From assembly GCA_945876925.1 (NCBI GenBank), contig CAMCQD010000068.1:1-7948 (forward strand): DNA of 7,948 nt, written 5' to 3'. The notes beneath the pieces were generated by a model, which worked only from the letters and a program-made list of their open reading frames with translations, made no database searches and was not told the origin of the DNA. Positions 4,997-7,948 of this stretch are shown piece by piece. This stretch comes from an uncultured Dermatophilus sp. Its GTDB lineage: Bacteria > Actinomycetota > Actinomycetes > Actinomycetales > Dermatophilaceae. A program made the position numbers and the translations under genes. Position 1 is the stretch's first letter. The number at the start of each line of letters is the position of its first letter.

Positions 4997-6624
4997 GCCT
5001 GCCAGACCTCGACCTGACCTGCTGGCCAGCTGAGACCGCCGAGCGGTACCGCCAGGCCGGCTACTGGACCGGGCAGCTGCTCACCGGCCTCATCGACCCG
5101 CACGTCGCCGCCCGCCCCCAGGCCCCCGCCGTCATCGGGCCCGACGCCCGGCTCAGCTACGCCGGCCTGGCCGCCCGGATCGCCGAGCGTACCCGGCTGT
5201 GGCGCCAACTGGGCAACGCCCCCGGCGACTACGCCGTGCTCCAGCTGCCGAACTCGGCCGAGTTCGTCGTCGCCCTGCTCTCCCTGTGGCAGGCCGGGGC
5301 AGTGCCCGTCATGGCACTGGCCACCCACCGGCACGCCGAGATCGCCGCCTTCGCCCGCCAGGCCGGCGCGGCCGTGCACGTATGCGCCGGCGGGCTCTGC
5401 GGCACCGGGCACCACGACCTGGCCGCCACCGTCCGGGCCGGGCAGCCCGGCCTCATCACTGCGCTGCACGACGGAACCAGCTGGGTGATCGAACGCGACC
5501 CGCGCCCCCGGTCCGCGCACCCCCGGCTCCTGCCCCCGGAATGGGAATCCCTGCCCGAATCAGGCAAGGTCGCGCTGCTGCAGCTCTCCGGTGGCAGCAC
5601 CGGAACGCCCAAGCTCATCCCGAGAACCCACGACGACTACCTCTGCTGCGTGCGGGAAAGCGCCCGCCTGTGCGGCCTGGGACCGGGCACCCGGTACCTG
5701 GTCACGCTCCCGGCCGCGCACAACTTCGCGATGAGCTCTCCGGGCATCCTGGGCACGCTGCTCGCCGGGGGCACCGTCGTGATGGCTCCCGACCCCAGCC
5801 CGGCCACCGCCTTCGGGCTCATCGAACGGGAGCGGATCACCCTCACGGCAGTGGTGCCGCCGGTGGCGCAGCTCTGGCTGCGCGCCGCCCGCCGCCCCGG
5901 CCGGGACCTGTCCAGCCTGCGCGTCCTCCAGGTCGGCGGCGCCCGCCTGCCCGACATCGTCGCCGCCCAGGTGACCGACGTGCTCGGCTGCCAGCTGCAG
6001 CAGGTCTTCGGGATGGCCGAGGGACTGGTCTGCTACACCCGCGACAGCGACCCCGGGGAACTCATCACCACCACCCAGGGCCGCCCGGTCAGCCCCGCCG
6101 ACGAGATCAAGGTGGTCGATGACGACGACCGCGAACTCCCCGACGGTGAACCCGGCCACCTGCTCACCCGCGGCCCGTACACCATCCGGGGCTACTTCCG
6201 CGCCGGCGAGCACAACGCCTCCGCGTTCACCCCCGACGGGTACTACCGCACCGGCGACCTGGTCATCCGCTACCCCAGCGGCCACCTGAGCGTCGTCGGC
6301 CGCGCCAAGGACCAGATCAACCGCGGCGGGGAGAAGATCGCCGTCATCGAGGTCGAAGGCCACCTGCTCGCCCACCCCGGCGTCGCCGAGGTCAGCCTGA
6401 TCGCCGAACCCGACCCGCTGCTGGGCGAGCGTGCCCGCGCCGTCATCGTCCCCTCCGGGCCGCCGCCCGGCGTGGCCGAGCTGCGTGCCTGGCTGCACGA
6501 ACGCGGCCTGGCCAGCTTCAAGATCCCCGACCAGTTCACCTTCGCCAGCGCCCTCCCGCGAACCCGGATCGGCAAGACCGACCTGGGATCCCTGCGCACC
6601 CGCACCGGAAGGACCACCCCATGA
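4993..6624 (+). CDS. dhbE: 2,3-dihydroxybenzoate-AMP ligase (EntE/DhbE family)
   Basis: A 543-aa stand-alone aryl adenylation enzyme that activates DHB with ATP and transfers it to the phosphopantetheine arm of an aryl carrier protein. Seen: core A3 QLSGGSTGTPK (197-207), HNFAMSSPG (243-251), the A5 region QVFGMAEGLV (337-346), A7 YYRTGDL (417-423), A8 GRAKDQINRGGEK, and the C-terminal catalytic Lys528 in IGKTD. Length and motifs match EntE (536 aa). Pocket residues by alignment are Asn244, Phe245, Ser249, Val346 and Cys347. Ser and Val are the DHB-type choices, while Cys347 replaces the usual Asn and is known from salicylate activators such as MbtA and YbtE. With dhbA next door, DHB is the expected substrate. 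ATG 4993 overlaps the dhbC stop and mbtH overlaps the end, both as ATGA. The frame is open upstream inside dhbC, but that region encodes no AMP-ligase sequence. Confidence 0.95.
   Translation: MSLPDLDLTCWPAETAERYRQAGYWTGQLLTGLIDPHVAARPQAPAVIGPDARLSYAGLAARIAERTRLWRQLGNAPGDYAVLQLPNSAEFVVALLSLWQAGAVPVMALATHRHAEIAAFARQAGAAVHVCAGGLCGTGHHDLAATVRAGQPGLITALHDGTSWVIERDPRPRSAHPRLLPPEWESLPESGKVALLQLSGGSTGTPKLIPRTHDDYLCCVRESARLCGLGPGTRYLVTLPAAHNFAMSSPGILGTLLAGGTVVMAPDPSPATAFGLIERERITLTAVVPPVAQLWLRAARRPGRDLSSLRVLQVGGARLPDIVAAQVTDVLGCQLQQVFGMAEGLVCYTRDSDPGELITTTQGRPVSPADEIKVVDDDDRELPDGEPGHLLTRGPYTIRGYFRAGEHNASAFTPDGYYRTGDLVIRYPSGHLSVVGRAKDQINRGGEKIAVIEVEGHLLAHPGVAEVSLIAEPDPLLGERARAVIVPSGPPPGVAELRAWLHERGLASFKIPDQFTFASALPRTRIGKTDLGSLRTRTGRTTP
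6607..6613 (+). promoter_or_regulatory. Ribosome binding site for the mbtH-like gene
   Basis: GGAAGGA lies 7 nt before the ATG at 6621, within the end of dhbE. It is the clearest Shine-Dalgarno site in the window and fixes the mbtH-like start. By contrast, dhbA and dhbC have none. Confidence 0.7.
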
Positions 6625-6818
6625 ACCCCTTCGACGATGAGAACGGCACCTTCACCGTCGTCGCCGGCTCGCACGGGCGGCTCGCCCTGTGGCCCGGCTT
6701 CGCCCCCCTCCCGGCCGGATGGACCGTGCTGGCCGGCCCGGCGAGCCGGGCGGAGTGCCTGGCCGAGGTCGAACGCCGCTGCCAGCCCGCCGCGGCCAGG
6801 CCGGGGCCGGTCGCGTGA
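6621..6818 (+). CDS. Divergent MbtH-like protein
   Basis: A 65-aa protein of the MbtH family, small chaperone-like partners that bind and activate NRPS adenylation domains. Seen: NPFDDENGTF at the N-terminus, LALWP with Trp24, PAGW with Trp34, and the RxxCLxxVE stretch (43-51). Two departures are clear. The usual (N)xEx-QHSLWP region reads AGSHGRLALWP, so the Ser before LWP is Ala. The usual NWTDxRP tail with the third conserved Trp is replaced by RRCQPAAARP. The family call rests on the N-terminal two thirds. It is coupled to dhbE (ATGA overlap) and to the esterase gene (GTGA overlap), and equivalent genes are common in actinobacterial DHB clusters such as that of griseobactin. It implies an NRPS encoded nearby. 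Whether it still works as an activator is uncertain because of the missing C-terminal motif. Confidence 0.85.
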   Translation: MNPFDDENGTFTVVAGSHGRLALWPGFAPLPAGWTVLAGPASRAECLAEVERRCQPAAARPGPVA

Positions 6819-7948
6819 GCACGGTCACCTGGCACGACCTGCCCGCCGCGGCGATGGTGGTGAGCAGCCCGCAGGCCGCCGCCATCGAGGGCGACCCCCG
6901 GGCCGCCGCCCGGCTGTGGGAGCACTACCAGGACGCCGGGCCGCTCATCGACCCGGACCCCAGGGTCGTCCGCGGCGTCCCCGGGCACGCCGTGACCTTC
7001 CTCGCGCCGCACGAGCCCGGCACCACCATCGCGCTCATCCTGCACACCATCACCGACCGGCACCGCGAGGACCTGCGCCCGGCCCTGCTGCACCCGGTCG
7101 AGGGGACCGGCCTGGCCGCGATCACCGTGCACCTGCCCGCCGGGCTGCTGTGCTCCTACGGACTAGCCACCCTCGATCCGGCCCGCGACCCCTCCCGGCT
7201 CGACCGGGAAGCCTGGCGCTCGATCGTGCTCGCCACGGCACCGGACCGCACGCCCGGCCCGCGTACCGGGCACTCCTCCGGGGAGCTGAGCCTGCTCGCC
7301 CTGCCGGGCAGCGAGCCGCTGGCCCGGTACGCCGCCGCCGTGCCCGGCGCTCCCGCAGGCCAGCTCACCTGCCTGGACATCCCCGGCGGGGGCACCTGGC
7401 CGGAACCGGTGCGCACGTGGCTGTACTGGCCCCACCCGTCCCACGGCCCGGTCAGCGCGCTCGCGGTGCTGCTGGACGGTGACGCATGGGCCGGGTACCT
7501 GGACGCCCCCGCCCTGCTGGACGCCGCCCACGCCCGTGGCGACCTGCCGCCCACCGCGGCGCTGCTGCCCTCCTCCGGGGAGCGGCGCGACGTCCGGCTG
7601 GGCTACGATCCGCGCTTCGCCCGCTGGCTGGCCACCGATCTGCTGGCGGCCGCCGCCATGCACCTGCCCGTCCCCGGGGATCCGCAGCGGCGGGTCATCG
7701 CCGGGCAGAGCCTCGGCGGGGCGGCCGCGCTGGACGCCGCCCTGCGTCATCCGGAGGCGTACCGCGCCGTCGCAGCGCAGTCGGGCGCGTTCTGGTGGCC
7801 CAGTGCCGAGGGCGTCGACCAGTACGCCGTGCACGGCCTGGTGCATTCGTACTGCGGGCCTCCGCTGCGGGTCTCCCACCAGGTAGGCACCCTGGAATTC
7901 CACCTGCTCGACGCCAACCGCGACCTGGTCACGCGGCTGCGCTCGGCC
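6815..7948 (+). CDS. fes: Fes-type ferric catecholate siderophore esterase (3' end outside window)
   Basis: An alpha/beta-hydrolase of the Fes/IroD group, which hydrolyses the ester backbone of ferric enterobactin-like siderophores in the cytosol to free iron. The frame is open from GTG 6815 to the last base (378 residues), so the gene is cut by the window edge and is not necessarily truncated in the genome. Seen: a Fes-type N-terminal domain (about 25-180, with PGHAVTFL and SYGLATLDP), a hydrolase domain beginning near TWLYWP, the nucleophile elbow GQSLGG with Ser299, and LEFHLLDANRDL near the visible end, which matches the region just before the catalytic His in Fes. The catalytic His itself should lie just downstream. 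GTG 6815 overlaps the mbtH stop (GTGA); Met14 (ATG 6854) is a possible alternative start. The N-terminal domain favours Fes/IroD over the periplasmic IroE. A Fes homologue suggests an ester-linked (Ser/Thr lactone) siderophore. Confidence 0.9.
   Translation, partial: MSTVTWHDLPAAAMVVSSPQAAAIEGDPRAAARLWEHYQDAGPLIDPDPRVVRGVPGHAVTFLAPHEPGTTIALILHTITDRHREDLRPALLHPVEGTGLAAITVHLPAGLLCSYGLATLDPARDPSRLDREAWRSIVLATAPDRTPGPRTGHSSGELSLLALPGSEPLARYAAAVPGAPAGQLTCLDIPGGGTWPEPVRTWLYWPHPSHGPVSALAVLLDGDAWAGYLDAPALLDAAHARGDLPPTAALLPSSGERRDVRLGYDPRFARWLATDLLAAAAMHLPVPGDPQRRVIAGQSLGGAAALDAALRHPEAYRAVAAQSGAFWWPSAEGVDQYAVHGLVHSYCGPPLRVSHQVGTLEFHLLDANRDLVTRLRSA

Noticed and set aside
5560..6498. 312-aa open frame on the - strand opposite dhbE
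   Set aside because: Gly/Ala/Asp-rich shadow with no recognisable domain; the + strand has a complete, motif-rich dhbE.
6637..7482. 281-aa + strand frame across mbtH and fes
   Set aside because: Arg/Pro/Gly-rich off-frame translation without motifs; the overlapping frames give MbtH and Fes domains.
1..7948. tRNA, rRNA, CRISPR array, insertion sequence or isochorismatase/NRPS gene
   Set aside because: None was recognised on reading. Coding genes fill all but about 290 bp of the window, and no array-like spaced repeats, transposase or isochorismatase motifs were seen.

Overview
This window is GC-rich throughout and all supported genes lie on the + strand. GTG/ATG starts with 4-nt overlaps, very high third-position GC and two IdeR/DmdR-type iron boxes point to an actinobacterium (Actinomycetota). 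The genus cannot be named from this sequence.

Layout: (1) Positions 1-1479 hold the 3' part of a membrane-anchored GGDEF-EAL cyclic-di-GMP enzyme whose start lies upstream of the window. (2) A short gap (1480-1573) carries a degenerate iron box directly against the ATG of dhbA, a 2,3-dihydro-2,3-dihydroxybenzoate dehydrogenase (1574-2479). It is followed, with a 4-nt overlap, by an M20/PM20D2-like amidohydrolase (2476-3663). (3) A 193-bp gap (3664-3856) carries two strong hairpins and a near-consensus iron box that abuts the ATG of dhbC. (4) A second, tightly coupled operon follows: dhbC (isochorismate synthase, 3857-4996), dhbE (2,3-dihydroxybenzoate-AMP ligase, 4993-6624), a small divergent MbtH-like protein (6621-6818) and a Fes-type ferric-siderophore esterase (from 6815, running off the 3' edge).

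Together the genes make part of an iron-repressed catecholate siderophore system. DhbC converts chorismate to isochorismate. DhbA oxidises the dihydrodiol to 2,3-dihydroxybenzoate (DHB). DhbE adenylates DHB and loads it on an aryl carrier protein. The MbtH-like protein would assist an NRPS. The Fes-like esterase would hydrolyse the ester backbone of the imported ferric complex to release iron. The isochorismatase/aryl carrier protein (DhbB/EntB), the NRPS (DhbF/EntF-like) and the transport genes are not in the window and presumably lie nearby.

Features most worth attention: an M20 amidohydrolase built into a DHB operon; a roughly 45-residue low-complexity insertion in DhbA whose DNA is a run of palindromes; two apparently leaderless promoters in which the iron box, the -10 element and the start codon are compressed together; a DhbE pocket with one salicylate-type residue; and an MbtH-like protein lacking the usual NWTD-type C-terminus.
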